Of a stretch of DNA of 64,000 nt, positions 27,248 through 35,960 are shown piece after piece. The notes beneath the pieces are model-generated. The model was not told the origin of the DNA. It saw only the letters and a list, made by a program, of their open reading frames with translations, and did no database searches. The position numbers and the translations under genes were made by a program. Numbering within the stretch: position 1 is the stretch's first letter; every line of letters starts with the position of its first letter. Origin of the DNA: Ignavibacteriota bacterium (GTDB lineage Bacteria > Bacteroidota > Ignavibacteria > UBA10030 > SZUA-254); NCBI GenBank assembly GCA_025358305.1, contig JANYJZ010000035.1, positions 1-64,000 on the forward strand, read 5' to 3'.

Positions 27248-27951
27248 AGCGCACCCCCTGTCGCGCCCGCCAGATCGGTTCCCGTCACGCGCCCGTACTG
27301 CATCCGGACCGTCCGGTGTGCGTACTCCTGGGCCATCTCATGGTTGTGCGTGACCAGGACGACGGTCAAGCCTCCGGCGTTGAGCGACTGGAGGAGCCCG
27401 GCAATGCTCCGGGAATTGTCGTAGTCGAGGTTTCCAGTCGGCTCGTCCGCAAAGAGGATCTCTGGGCGCTTCACAACCGCACGGGCGACGGCGACCCGCT
27501 GCTGCTCTCCGCCCGAGAGGTCGCCGGGGCGGTGCGTCATCCTGTCGGCGAGGCCGAGAGATTCAAGCATCGCGGCGCTTGCGCGCCGGCGTTCCGCCGG
27601 GGGCGTGCCGTTGAACAGGAGCGCCGCTTCGACGTTCTGGAGCGCAGTGTAGTGTGAAATGAGGTTGAACGACTGGAAGATCATGCCGACCTTTCGGGCC
27701 CGGTAGGCCGAGAGCTCGCGTCGGGACATCCCGGTCAGGGGAGATCCCTCGAGGGCGACCGTCCCCGACGTCGGAGTGTCGAGCCCTGCCAGGAGATTGA
27801 GAAGCGTCGTTTTGCCCGATCCGGAAGAGCCAAGGAGCGCAAGGTACTCGCCCTTGTTGACAGCGACGCTGACGTTGTCGAGGGCTTTCACTTCGTGCGG
27901 TCCGCGCCGGTAGTACCTGCACAAGCTGACTGTCTGTAAATAGGGTTCCAT
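27244..27951 (-). CDS. MacB/LolD-type ABC transporter ATPase
   Basis: The ATG at 27951 gives a 235-residue protein of normal length for the family. A longer frame reaches back to 28146 but that extension has no conserved content. Motifs: Walker A LLGSSGSGKTTLL, Q-loop IFQSFNLISHYTALQNVE, signature LSGGEQQRVAVARA, Walker B EILFADEPTGNLD and H-loop VLVTHNHEMA. It powers the FtsX-type permease encoded by the overlapping downstream gene. No clear Shine-Dalgarno site precedes the chosen start. Confidence 0.92.
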   Translation of the reverse strand: MEPYLQTVSLCRYYRRGPHEVKALDNVSVAVNKGEYLALLGSSGSGKTTLLNLLAGLDTPTSGTVALEGSPLTGMSRRELSAYRARKVGMIFQSFNLISHYTALQNVEAALLFNGTPPAERRRASAAMLESLGLADRMTHRPGDLSGGEQQRVAVARAVVKRPEILFADEPTGNLDYDNSRSIAGLLQSLNAGGLTVVLVTHNHEMAQEYAHRTVRMQYGRVTGTDLAGATGGAL

Positions 27952-28167
27952 CGGTGGCAATATGCTCAATGTATACGTTTCCTTGAACGGCCAAGAGGTG
28001 CGGAATGTTGCGCGCGCCTCATCCATGCCGCGGTGGAATGTACGTCCCGTTTCCCTGAGTTGCAATCGGGGGAGGCGAAGCGTACCTTTTTGAACGCGTT
28101 TGGGGAGGTTTTCGATCCAGTGTAGCGTTTTGGGGTCACGGTGCATCTAACGGGGAAATGAACGGTC

Positions 28168-28701
28168 ATGACTGACGAACGGGAACTCATCGGGAGGGCG
28201 AGGGAAGGCGACGAGCGCGCCTTCCGGGAACTCTACGACCGCCATGTCGATGCGCTCTACCGGTTCCTCAAGCAGTATTCGGACGACTCATTTTGTGTCG
28301 AGGACTGGGTCCAACGGGCGTTCATCCAGGCCTTTCAAGCGATCGATTCGTTCCGGAGCTCCTCGAAGTTCTCGACGTGGCTCTTTACGATCGGCCTGAA
28401 TGAGATGCGCTCCGACGCCCGGCGCAAGAACATCGTCGCGTTCGACAGCCGCGAACTGGAGTCGTGGGACGGGCGCGAGGAGGAGCAGGGGGATTTTCTC
28501 TGGGTCGATGCGATGAAAGGCTGGATCCGGGAACTCGACGAGACGAAGCGGTCCGTCTTTCTCCTCTACGAAGTCGAGGGATATACCCACGGCGAGGTCG
28601 GGGAAATGCTCGGCATCACCGAAAGTACATCGCGGGCGCTGTTGTGCCGCGCGAAACAGATCTTGAGGTCTAAGGCTCAATCACAGGAGAAGCGCGAATG
28701 A
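28168..28701 (+). CDS. ECF-type RNA polymerase sigma-70 factor
   Basis: The 177-residue product has sigma region 2 (about 10-80: LIGRAREGDERAFRELYDRHVDALYRF, then FSTWLFTIGLNEMRSDARR) and region 4 (about 120-170: LDETKRSVFLLYEVEGYTHGEVGEMLGITESTSRALLCRAKQ), with a helix-turn-helix that would read the -35 element. It directs RNA polymerase to a small regulon, usually in response to envelope stress. The gene overlaps the next one by four bases (ATGA). That gene encodes a membrane protein in the usual place of an anti-sigma factor, so activity is probably held at the membrane. Confidence 0.95.
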   Translation: MTDERELIGRAREGDERAFRELYDRHVDALYRFLKQYSDDSFCVEDWVQRAFIQAFQAIDSFRSSSKFSTWLFTIGLNEMRSDARRKNIVAFDSRELESWDGREEEQGDFLWVDAMKGWIRELDETKRSVFLLYEVEGYTHGEVGEMLGITESTSRALLCRAKQILRSKAQSQEKRE

Positions 28702-29195
28702 ACGATCGATTCTATTCGAATGAGGATCTCCCCAACGGGGAGCAGAAACGCAGGATGTGGCGCGCGTTGCGCCGAGGGACGAGGCGGCGGCGGTCACTTT
28801 TAATGTTCGTCCCCGACCTCCCGTCATTCTCGTACGGGATCGCCGCGAGCGTCATCGTCTACTTCTTGGCGGTCGGCGTCCTCTCGACGGTGCGCAGCTC
28901 GATCGCGGGCGCGCAACCGGACGCCGTGCGGCTCGATCAGGCGTATCAGTTGGCGATCGAGCAGTTTGAACGAGTCGTGCCCCGGGTCGTGGCAAGTCGC
29001 AGCGCCTCGTCCGGTCCTTCGCTCGAGGCGCGCCAGGCGGAGCTCGCCCAGTTGAACACGGCGATCGCCGAGCTCCGGCTCGCCACCGGCGAAGGGGATC
29101 TTTCGCCGCTGAAACAGAAGCGGCTGCGCCAGTTGTACGGTCTTAAACTACAGATCCTTCAGGAAATGATCGAAAATGCGGAGGTGGAACTATGA
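28698..29195 (+). CDS. Putative membrane anti-sigma factor
   Basis: The 165-residue protein has a short basic N-terminal cytosolic part (about 1-45, with RRMWRALRRGTRRRR), one transmembrane helix (about 48-70, YGIAASVIVYFLAVGVL) and a periplasmic helical domain rich in Gln/Leu/Ala (about 78-165). It is fused by start-stop overlap to the ECF sigma gene upstream and to the DUF4097 gene downstream. It lacks a recognisable zinc-binding HxxxCxxC motif, so it is assigned by position and topology, not by a signature. Confidence 0.7.
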   Translation: MNDRFYSNEDLPNGEQKRRMWRALRRGTRRRRSLLMFVPDLPSFSYGIAASVIVYFLAVGVLSTVRSSIAGAQPDAVRLDQAYQLAIEQFERVVPRVVASRSASSGPSLEARQAELAQLNTAIAELRLATGEGDLSPLKQKRLRQLYGLKLQILQEMIENAEVEL

Positions 29196-30583
29196 AACAG
29201 GCACTGATGGCCGTCGCGCTCCTCGTCGTCGTTCTCCGCGCGGATGCCGGGACGACGAACACGCTCGAAAAGCATATCGCAACGAAGCCGGGGCAGCACA
29301 TCGAGGTGAACGGCATCTCGGGATCGAAGGTCATCGTCCGCTCGTGGGCGAAAGACGAGATCTATGTCCACCTCAACGTGAGTATCTCCTCCTCAGATGA
29401 GGAGTACGAGAAGGCATATGTCGCTTCCGTTGCCATCGACGACGTGCAGACGGCGGACGATGTCCGCCTCACCTTGCATGATGGGGACGTGAACAGAAGA
29501 AAGGTGTCGTGGCTCTCTCAGCTCTTCGGCCAGTTCTTCGTGAACAAGGAGATCTCCGGGGAGGTATACGTTCCGCAGAAGAACCCGCTGACGACCGATA
29601 TGAAATACGGCTCGCTCACCTTGGAAGGGATGAATGGCGAAGTGCAGCTCCTGGGGACGACGAACTCCGTCACGTTGCGGAACTGCGCCTCCGTGAGCCG
29701 CGTGGAGAACAACTACGGCACGACGAGGATCGAGAACTCGGGGGGCTCCCTGCGCCTCACCGGGAGCAGCTCGAAGGTGACGGTCTCCGACTTCGAAGGA
29801 AGCGTCGAGATCGACGCCAACTATTCAACGGTGACCGTCAGCCACGTCTCCCGCGACGTGTCGGTGACCGACCAGAGCGGGAAGCTCACCTTGGACGACG
29901 TCGGCGGGAATGCGACGCTCGACGCGAACTATTCGACGATCACGCTCAATCGTATCAAGGGCGCGGCGGACGTCCAGTGCGTGAGCGGGACGGTCCGGGT
30001 CCGAGACGTCGGGGCGGCCGACGTGCGAGCGAACTACTCTACGATCGACATCGCCGGCGTCCGCGGGCTCGCCGGCAAACAGCTCCTCGTGACGAGCCAG
30101 TCGGGGAGGCTCACGCTGGAAGATGTCGTCGGAGACGTCGTCATCGACAACCCCTATTCCCCGATGACGCTCACCCGGATCACGGGCAACGTGACCCTCA
30201 CTTCGACGAGCGCCACGGTCGAGGCGACAGAGGTGAAAGGGGACTGGAAGTCCCAGACGCAATACAGCACGATCACCCTCCGGCAGCTCAACGCGAAGTC
30301 GGTCTCGATCACGAACTCCAGCGGGGCGCTCAAGCTGGGGATGACTTCGGTCCCCGCGACGCTGACGATCTCGAACAGCTACGCCGACGTCCGGGTCTCC
30401 ATGCCGACGGGGTACGCCGGGGACGTCGACCTCGATGCGGAATACGGTACGGTTGAGACAAGCCTCCCGTTGAAGGTGAAGGTGCGCAGCGGCTCCGGGT
30501 CGGCCAGCGGGAAGGTCGGCTCCGGCACGGGGTCGATCAGCATCGAAACGAAGTCAGGAAACATCGATCTGGATGAAAAATAG
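29192..30583 (+). CDS. Exported DUF4097-type beta-helix protein
   Basis: The 463-residue product has a signal peptide (about 1-20) followed by a long right-handed-helix-like repeat: rungs of about 18-40 residues with the recurring phrases ANYSTVTV, ANYSTITL, ANYSTIDI and QYSTITL, the pattern of DUF4097/adhesin-like proteins. It starts inside the stop of the anti-sigma gene (ATGA). In other FCB genomes DUF4097 proteins follow ECF sigma/anti-sigma genes as here and are thought to sense or resist envelope stress at the surface. No T9SS tail is present, so it is probably periplasmic or outer-membrane associated. Confidence 0.85.
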   Translation: MKQALMAVALLVVVLRADAGTTNTLEKHIATKPGQHIEVNGISGSKVIVRSWAKDEIYVHLNVSISSSDEEYEKAYVASVAIDDVQTADDVRLTLHDGDVNRRKVSWLSQLFGQFFVNKEISGEVYVPQKNPLTTDMKYGSLTLEGMNGEVQLLGTTNSVTLRNCASVSRVENNYGTTRIENSGGSLRLTGSSSKVTVSDFEGSVEIDANYSTVTVSHVSRDVSVTDQSGKLTLDDVGGNATLDANYSTITLNRIKGAADVQCVSGTVRVRDVGAADVRANYSTIDIAGVRGLAGKQLLVTSQSGRLTLEDVVGDVVIDNPYSPMTLTRITGNVTLTSTSATVEATEVKGDWKSQTQYSTITLRQLNAKSVSITNSSGALKLGMTSVPATLTISNSYADVRVSMPTGYAGDVDLDAEYGTVETSLPLKVKVRSGSGSASGKVGSGTGSISIETKSGNIDLDEK

Positions 30584-30782
30584 CGGTTTCGGACGTTTCC
30601 GCGGGCCCTATTAGGATGCCACAGAAATTAACGCTACCTTACCCCTGTCATTTGCGCATCATGCGCTCTCGCATGGTGTGGAACAGCAGGAAGGGAGAGC
30701 ATCCCCTCCGGCCTCAGATGATGCCCTCTCGTGACGGGCAGTGATCACGAAGTTTCTTAGTATCTTTCCTCCGGAGGTTCGA

Positions 30783-31100
30783 ATGAGGCTCTATGTAGGC
30801 AATCTCTCCAAAGAAGTCACAGAAGACGATTTACGCGGTGCGTTTGAGACGTTTGGCAAGCTCGACGAAGTATCCATCGTGAAGGACCGTTCCAACGGCG
30901 TCTCGAAGGGATTCGCCTTCGTGGAAATGCCGGTCGGCGATGAGGCGAAGAACGCCATTGCCGGGCTCCAGGGCAAAGAACTCAAAGGCCGTTCCATGGA
31001 CGTCAACGAAGCGCGTCCCAAGACCGATCGCCCCTCGGGCGGCGGCGGCGGGTACGGCGGCGGTCGTAAGGGCGGCGGTGGCGGCGGTCGTCGCTGGTAA
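30783..31100 (+). CDS. RRM-type glycine-rich RNA-binding protein
   Basis: The ATG at 30783 follows CCGGAGG (30771-30777). The 105-residue protein is one RNA-recognition motif with RNP2 LYVGNLS and RNP1 KGFAFVEM, then a Gly/Arg-rich tail (PSGGGGGYGGGRKGGGGGGRRW). Such small proteins occur in cyanobacteria and FCB bacteria, bind single-stranded RNA and are often cold-induced. The 150-bp leader between 30584 and 30740 could carry such control, but I cannot fold a specific element with confidence. Confidence 0.95.
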   Translation: MRLYVGNLSKEVTEDDLRGAFETFGKLDEVSIVKDRSNGVSKGFAFVEMPVGDEAKNAIAGLQGKELKGRSMDVNEARPKTDRPSGGGGGYGGGRKGGGGGGRRW

Positions 31101-31236
31101 GACACCACCTGCAGCCGGTCTGACCGGCGGCATCTGATCTTCCTCTGCATTCCTGATGACAATTACTTCTTCCCACGCGCTCCTGGCCGTCAAGGCCGGG
31201 AGCGCAGGCGGGATCCTCGCACCTGGCTAAAGAGAA

Positions 31237-31267
31237 TTTCCTTCTTTTCAAAAAAACCGTATCTTGA
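31237..31267 (+). promoter_or_regulatory. Bacteroidota-type promoter upstream of GH47 gene
   Basis: TTTC at 31237-31240, 19 nt, then TATCTTGA at 31260-31267 resembles TTTG-N19-TAnnTTTG. About 30 bases and a GAGAGGG site separate it from the ATG at 31298, so this gene has a normal leader. Confidence 0.45.
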
Positions 31268-31297
31268 GGCTCACCATCACCTCGAGAGGGTCGCCCC

Positions 31298-32635
31298 ATG
31301 CGTCGTTCCATCTTTGTCCTCCTGTTCTCTCTGCTCTCACCGCTTCTCCTTGTAGCCCAGCATATTACACCCGATTCCGTGAAGGCGGAGTTCCTTCACG
31401 CCTGGAACGCGTATAAGCAGTACGCCTGGGGACACGACGCACTCAAGCCCCTGTCGAAGCAACCCCACGACTGGTACGCGACCTCCCTCTATCTGACTCC
31501 CGTCGACGCGTACGACCTCATGCTGCTCATGGGTCTGAAGAGCGAAGCGGCCGACGCGAAGAAGCTCATCCTGGAGAACCTCTCGTTCGATAAGGACATA
31601 CAGGTGCAGACCTTTGAGATCACGATCCGGCTCCTCGGCGGCCTCGAAAGCGCCTATCAACTCGACGGGGACCCGCGCTTTCTCGCGCTCGCCGAGGACC
31701 TCGGCAAGCGGCTCCTGCCGGAGTTCAACTCCAAGACCGGAATGCCCTACCGCTTCGTGCATCTGCAAACGGGACAGCTCCGGGACTCGCTCAATAACCC
31801 GGCGGAGATCGGGACGGCTCTGCTGGAATTCGGGACCCTCTCGAAACTCACCGGCAACTCGGTCTACTACGACAAGGCGAAGAAGGCGCTCGTGGAGCTC
31901 TACGCTCGGCGTTCGGCGATCGGGCTTGTCGGCTCGGTCATTAACGTCGAGACGGGCGAGTGGGTCAACACGACGAGCCACATCGGGGGCGGGATCGATT
32001 CCTATTACGAGTACCTCGTCAAGGCGTGGCTCCTCTTCGGCGACCGGGAGTGCAAGCAGATGGCGGACGACGGGCTCCGGGCCGTGAACCGGTACCTTGC
32101 CGATTCGACCGCCGACGGCCTCTGGTACGGCGACGCCGACATGACGACCGGCGAGCGGACCGGCACGACGTTTGGGTCCCTCCATGCGTTCTACCCGGCC
32201 GTCCTCTGCCTCGCCGGGGATACCAGCCGGGCGAAGGCGCTCGAGGCCTCGTGCTACCATATGTGGCAGATGTACGGCATCGAGCCGGAGGAGATCGACT
32301 ATGCGACCATGAAGGTGACCGCGAAGGAATACTACCTGCGCCCTGAGATCATCGAATCTGCGTTCTATCTCTATCGGAAGACCCACAATACGACATACCG
32401 CGACATGGGGGAGACGTTCTTCCGTGGGATCGTGCGCTATTGCCGTACGGAGGCCGGCTATGCCTATCTCAAAGACGTGACGACGAAGGAGAAGGCTGAC
32501 GGGATGGAGAGCTTCTTCTTTGCCGAAACGCTGAAGTATCTCTATTTGATCGTCGCTCCGGAGGAGACCCTCTCGCTCGATGCGGTCGTCCTGACGACCG
32601 AAGGGCACCCCATCCGGCCGACCTGGAGGAAATAG
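31298..32635 (+). CDS. Exported glycoside hydrolase family 47 (alpha-1,2-mannosidase-like)
   Basis: The 445-residue product has a signal peptide (about 1-20, ...LLLVAQH) and then an (alpha/alpha)7 barrel with class I mannosidase motifs in order: LYLTPVDAYDLMLLMGL, IGGGIDSYYEYLVKAWLL, LRPEIIESAFYLYR, KADGMESFFFAETLKYLYL and the final TEGHPIR, where the Thr binds the active-site calcium in known members. The family removes alpha-1,2-linked mannose. It is typical of eukaryotic N-glycan processing and less common in bacteria, so this exported enzyme is probably used to take mannose from external glycans. A hairpin at 32651-32685 follows the stop. Confidence 0.9.
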   Translation: MRRSIFVLLFSLLSPLLLVAQHITPDSVKAEFLHAWNAYKQYAWGHDALKPLSKQPHDWYATSLYLTPVDAYDLMLLMGLKSEAADAKKLILENLSFDKDIQVQTFEITIRLLGGLESAYQLDGDPRFLALAEDLGKRLLPEFNSKTGMPYRFVHLQTGQLRDSLNNPAEIGTALLEFGTLSKLTGNSVYYDKAKKALVELYARRSAIGLVGSVINVETGEWVNTTSHIGGGIDSYYEYLVKAWLLFGDRECKQMADDGLRAVNRYLADSTADGLWYGDADMTTGERTGTTFGSLHAFYPAVLCLAGDTSRAKALEASCYHMWQMYGIEPEEIDYATMKVTAKEYYLRPEIIESAFYLYRKTHNTTYRDMGETFFRGIVRYCRTEAGYAYLKDVTTKEKADGMESFFFAETLKYLYLIVAPEETLSLDAVVLTTEGHPIRPTWRK

Positions 32636-32650
32636 GGGAAGGTTCAGAAC

Positions 32651-32685
32651 CATGAAATCTCGTCACGTCACGACGAGATTTCATG
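32651..32685. terminator. Perfect 14-bp inverted repeat, hairpin after GH47 gene
   Basis: CATGAAATCTCGTC (32651-32664) and its exact reverse complement (32672-32685) enclose a 7-nt loop. The position 15 bp after the GH47 stop suggests a terminator. The lack of a T-tract leaves open a protein-binding site for the next gene. Confidence 0.6.
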
Positions 32686-32755
32686 TTCGCCCATGACGTG
32701 ATACGTCGATGTCAGAACTGAAAGTATGATATCAGATAACGAAAGGGAGCATGAA

Positions 32756-33193
32756 ATGAAAGCGGTTCTCATAGAGAAGCCCTACGTCAAGAAGTTGTAT
32801 GGGATCTCGGGCAAGCTTACCGACCAGGGAGCCTGGGCCTCAGCCAAACCTTTGATGGACAGAGTATGGGAGGACATTCGCGCAGATCAGCACAAGACCA
32901 CTGGGATCAATTACTGGTATTATCATGGAGCCCGATCGATATTTGTCGGAGTAGAATTGTTGAATGCGGATATCAAGAATGCGAAGCTTGAATTCCTCGA
33001 CATTCAGATACCGCACTATGCATATCTCAAGTTCATCGGGCCATACAGTGGGATGAATCGTGCCTACAGCGAGCTTTCAAAACTCATTCGTGATCACACT
33101 CGAACGGAAACTGGAAACAATCTAGAAGTCTATGGACATGACAATGGCCCTACTTCAATACCAGAAGTTGAAGTACTTTTAGGCGTTGAATAA
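32756..33193 (+). CDS. GyrI-like small-molecule-binding protein
   Basis: The ATG at 32756 with AAAGGGAG (32741-32748) is preferred to the upstream in-frame ATG at 32726. The 145-residue protein has the GyrI/AraC-effector-binding fold: YVKKLYGISGKLTD, a central strand RSIFVGVEL, and HYAYLKFIGPYSGMNRAYSELSK ending in PEVEVLLGVE. Such stand-alone domains bind hydrophobic or cationic small molecules, or inhibit gyrase. Its base composition is visibly more AT-rich than its left-hand neighbours, which suggests it is a recent arrival. No DNA-binding domain is fused. Confidence 0.8.
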   Translation: MKAVLIEKPYVKKLYGISGKLTDQGAWASAKPLMDRVWEDIRADQHKTTGINYWYYHGARSIFVGVELLNADIKNAKLEFLDIQIPHYAYLKFIGPYSGMNRAYSELSKLIRDHTRTETGNNLEVYGHDNGPTSIPEVEVLLGVE

Positions 33194-33225
33194 TTACGGT
33201 CAGCGGCCGCCTCATCAATGCGTGC

Positions 33226-35358
33226 TCACGGTTTCATCTGTCTCAGGGTGTTGATATCCGTGAGTACCTTTTGTGCCTTCTCACTTTCAGGAGGAAGGAT
33301 CGCGTAATGTCTGGTCAACACGCTCAGCGCTCGGTCTCTATCCCGGAGTTGGACGAAGACAGAGAGGAGGTCATCGTAGGCGATGCCCATACGCACATCG
33401 AGCGACACCGCCCGCTCCAGCGGCGAGATCGCCTCACGGATGTGCCCTGCCTTCAACAGTATGTCACCCTCAAGCCAGTGCATGCTTGCTGATGCGGGGT
33501 TTATGCGCAGATAGCTTCTCGTGAGATCCAACGCTTCCTCGAATTGCCCCCGGCTGACCAAGATCCCGACAAGCGTTGTCCTCGCATTGAGATTGTTCAC
33601 CTCCACCGAAAGGATCTCGCGCAGCAATTGCGATGCCTTCGCGAGCCTCCCCTTCTCGATGGCGGTGTACGTGAGATTTTGGAGGAAGACGCTGACCCTC
33701 GTGCTCTCAGGAGCGGATTCCAGCCGATTCATGAGGTCCTCCGGGAGGGGGACGTCCGCCGGTACTCTCGGCGGTCGATAGAGCCAGATCGGAGGGCCGG
33801 GTTGATTGTCATTCGGTTCGAACTGCGCCTGAAGCTTCCACCGGGTCTTCAGCGAATCGTAGTACGAGAGAAATTGCGCGTAACGCGCCGGATCGCTCCG
33901 GTACCTGTCGTAATCGAAGCTCGTTCCCACGACGATGTCGCAGTCCTCATACCAACGGGTGTCATAGAAAGGCGCGATCCGCTCCGCGTTCACGGCGAGG
34001 AATGGAATGGGGAACACGCGTCGGCTGGAATCCGGGAACTCGAGTCCAAACGGGATCGCCGCAATGACCGCTCCCTTTGGCGTATGTTGCATGATCCAAT
34101 TCTTCGCGAGTACACGCGTGTCGGGGAGCCCGAAGGAGCGATGATATGCTGCGACCGACCATAACGGCTGGACCAGCAAGAGCGATCCAAGGACGACGAA
34201 CATGAGCTTTCCTCTTGGAGCGTCTTGAATGGATGGCTGGGGTTTGCCGCCGGCCAACTTCCCTGCGATAGCGGTGACGAAAGCCGCTGTACCGACGGAG
34301 GCCAAGAGTATCATTGGAGGGAGAATGGGGAGCAGGTATCGCTCCGCTCGCATACTCCATGTTGAAATGATCAGCAGATACATCGCCGGAAAGAGGGCCA
34401 CCACAAAAAGCCGTACGTCGCGTCTGTACAACGTCCAGATCATTGTTGCGACGGCCGCAGTCGCGATTGCCCATCCTACGCCGTTCGGGAGTGCGTGAAG
34501 GAGGTAGTATTCCCACGTCTGCATGGTCGGATCGACCCCCAGGTGTCCCGCCGCCATGTGCATCTCCTCAAAGCTGAAATCGCGATAGAATTCGTTGAAG
34601 CTCAAAACGATGTAGGGGTTGCAGAGCAGGAACACCGCCCCCGAGAGAGCGGCACCCTCGATCAAGAACCGGAACGGGAGTACGTGAGAGCTCTTTTGCG
34701 CGGAACGCACGCCGACAATGTGGGCCGCTGCCATGATGACGAGGAGGAGGGCGCCATTGTACTTCGACGATGCGGCAAGCCCGATGCTCATGCCGGCCAG
34801 GAGATACCATCTCCGCTTCGGATCGGTGAGAATCCGAGAGAGGAACAAGAGGGAAAGCGTGGAAAAGAAAGTGAGTGCGGAATCGACGTTGATAAACTGC
34901 GATTGCTTCATAAGTAAAGGACACAAGGCGCACAAAGTCGCTGCGAGCAAGGCGACGGCATCGCTACCGATCTCGCGGCCGATCTTGTAGACCACGTAGA
35001 CCGATCCAGCGTCAAAAGCGACGGAAAGTAATCGGGCAAGAATCACCGATATCGTCGGGTCCGCAGCGTACGATTGCTGGAAGGAAGCAAGTGTTGAATA
35101 CACACCAGCGACGGATCCGACAGAGAAGTGGCCGACCTGGATCAAAAAATTGAGAAGAAATGTCAGGGCGGGATAATTGAAGAAGTGGGGGTTCATATCG
35201 AGTCCGGCGTGACCCCAATTCCAGAACTTCCACGAGATCGCGAGCGGAAATGCCTCCTCGTAGAGCTCTGGTAATCCCCAATTCACGTGTACGACTCTGA
35301 CCGCTAGGGCGGAGAGGAGTATGAGGAGGATACTATACTGGTGCTGAGTCTTTGCCAA
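33226..35358 (-). CDS. GT-C (family 39-like) membrane glycosyltransferase with TPR tail
   Basis: The 710-residue protein has 10-12 membrane helices in its first ~400 residues, with an early NWGLPELYEEAFPLAISWKFW and an acidic first periplasmic loop as in dolichyl/undecaprenyl-phosphate-sugar-dependent transferases of the PMT/ArnT group. The C-terminal ~230 residues contain TPR units (EEALDLTRSYLRINPASASMHWLEGDILLKAGHIREA). It probably transfers a sugar from a polyprenyl carrier on the outer face of the inner membrane. The start is a TTG without a clear ribosome-binding site; an upstream start cannot be excluded. The first direct repeat of the tRNA-Glu array lies 75 bp upstream of it. Confidence 0.78.
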   Translation of the reverse strand: MAKTQHQYSILLILLSALAVRVVHVNWGLPELYEEAFPLAISWKFWNWGHAGLDMNPHFFNYPALTFLLNFLIQVGHFSVGSVAGVYSTLASFQQSYAADPTISVILARLLSVAFDAGSVYVVYKIGREIGSDAVALLAATLCALCPLLMKQSQFINVDSALTFFSTLSLLFLSRILTDPKRRWYLLAGMSIGLAASSKYNGALLLVIMAAAHIVGVRSAQKSSHVLPFRFLIEGAALSGAVFLLCNPYIVLSFNEFYRDFSFEEMHMAAGHLGVDPTMQTWEYYLLHALPNGVGWAIATAAVATMIWTLYRRDVRLFVVALFPAMYLLIISTWSMRAERYLLPILPPMILLASVGTAAFVTAIAGKLAGGKPQPSIQDAPRGKLMFVVLGSLLLVQPLWSVAAYHRSFGLPDTRVLAKNWIMQHTPKGAVIAAIPFGLEFPDSSRRVFPIPFLAVNAERIAPFYDTRWYEDCDIVVGTSFDYDRYRSDPARYAQFLSYYDSLKTRWKLQAQFEPNDNQPGPPIWLYRPPRVPADVPLPEDLMNRLESAPESTRVSVFLQNLTYTAIEKGRLAKASQLLREILSVEVNNLNARTTLVGILVSRGQFEEALDLTRSYLRINPASASMHWLEGDILLKAGHIREAISPLERAVSLDVRMGIAYDDLLSVFVQLRDRDRALSVLTRHYAILPPESEKAQKVLTDINTLRQMKP

Positions 35359-35432
35359 CGTCGCTCACTGTCTGAGGAGAAGTTATGCCAATATATGAAA
35401 AGAGGAGTTGGAATCCAGCGCCGAAAACTGGA

Positions 35433-35462
35433 GTAGCGTTAAGGAAGACTTTCAGTACCCAG
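35433..35462 (+). repeat. tRNA-Glu-like direct repeat, copy a (most diverged)
   Basis: A 30-bp element that starts GTAGCGTTAA and ends TACCCAG. It matches copy b in 23 of 30 positions and copy c in 21 of 30. It is the leftmost copy and probably the distal end of the array that ends at tRNA-Glu. Confidence 0.6.
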
Positions 35463-35612
35463 GACGGGGTACACTCTTCAAGGAAGGATGATGATGCTTC
35501 AGGATTGTCCATTCTCGTCAAATCTCGATTGAGTGAATGAACCCCAAAGTCTCGTTCGTTAGGTATGAGCGGTTAAGTGGGTGAGCGCTTCGCCCTTTCC
35601 TACTGAATGTAG

Positions 35613-35960
35613 CGCGCAAAACAGGTCCAATCTGTCCCCATTGGTTCATTCCCCAGAGCCTCCAAGCCAATGGAACTCAGTGAACGGGCGGTCCAGCCGT
35701 ATTACTTTGCGGACATCCAGTATCACGCTGGGATCGCCGTCATTGATACAAAGTCCGGACCTGTCCGAAACTACGATCCCGAAAAGACACTCTGTGATAT
35801 GTTCCGGTTCAAGAATATGCTGGGGAGCGATCTCACGTTCGAAGCGCTCAAGCAATATCTCGGCCGTCGGAGATGGGATCTCAATGCCCTCATGGGATAC
35901 GCGGAGGTGTGTCGCGTCAAACACGAGATGACGCAATACCTCAAGGCGATCCTCGGGTGA
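35613..35960 (+). pseudogene. 5'-truncated AbiEi-type antitoxin
   Basis: The frame is open from 35613 (after a TAG at 35610-35612); the first ATG is at 35670. The ~115 residues correspond to the C-terminal part of AbiEi-family antitoxins: a FPRASKPMELSERAV lead, YHAGIAVIDTKSGPVRNYDPEKTLCDMFRFKN and FEALKQYLGRRRWDLNAL. The N-terminal winged-helix DNA-binding domain of the ~190-200-residue family is missing. It overlaps the toxin gene by GTGA (35957-35960), as in intact AbiE operons. Without the DNA-binding half it may still neutralise the toxin but could not autoregulate; a shortened but expressed form starting at 35670 is possible. Confidence 0.75.

Noticed and set aside
35609-35640. Possible sixth repeat copy (TGTAGCGCGCAAAACAG)
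   Set aside because: Only the first 7 bases of the core match; the CACCCAG half is absent.
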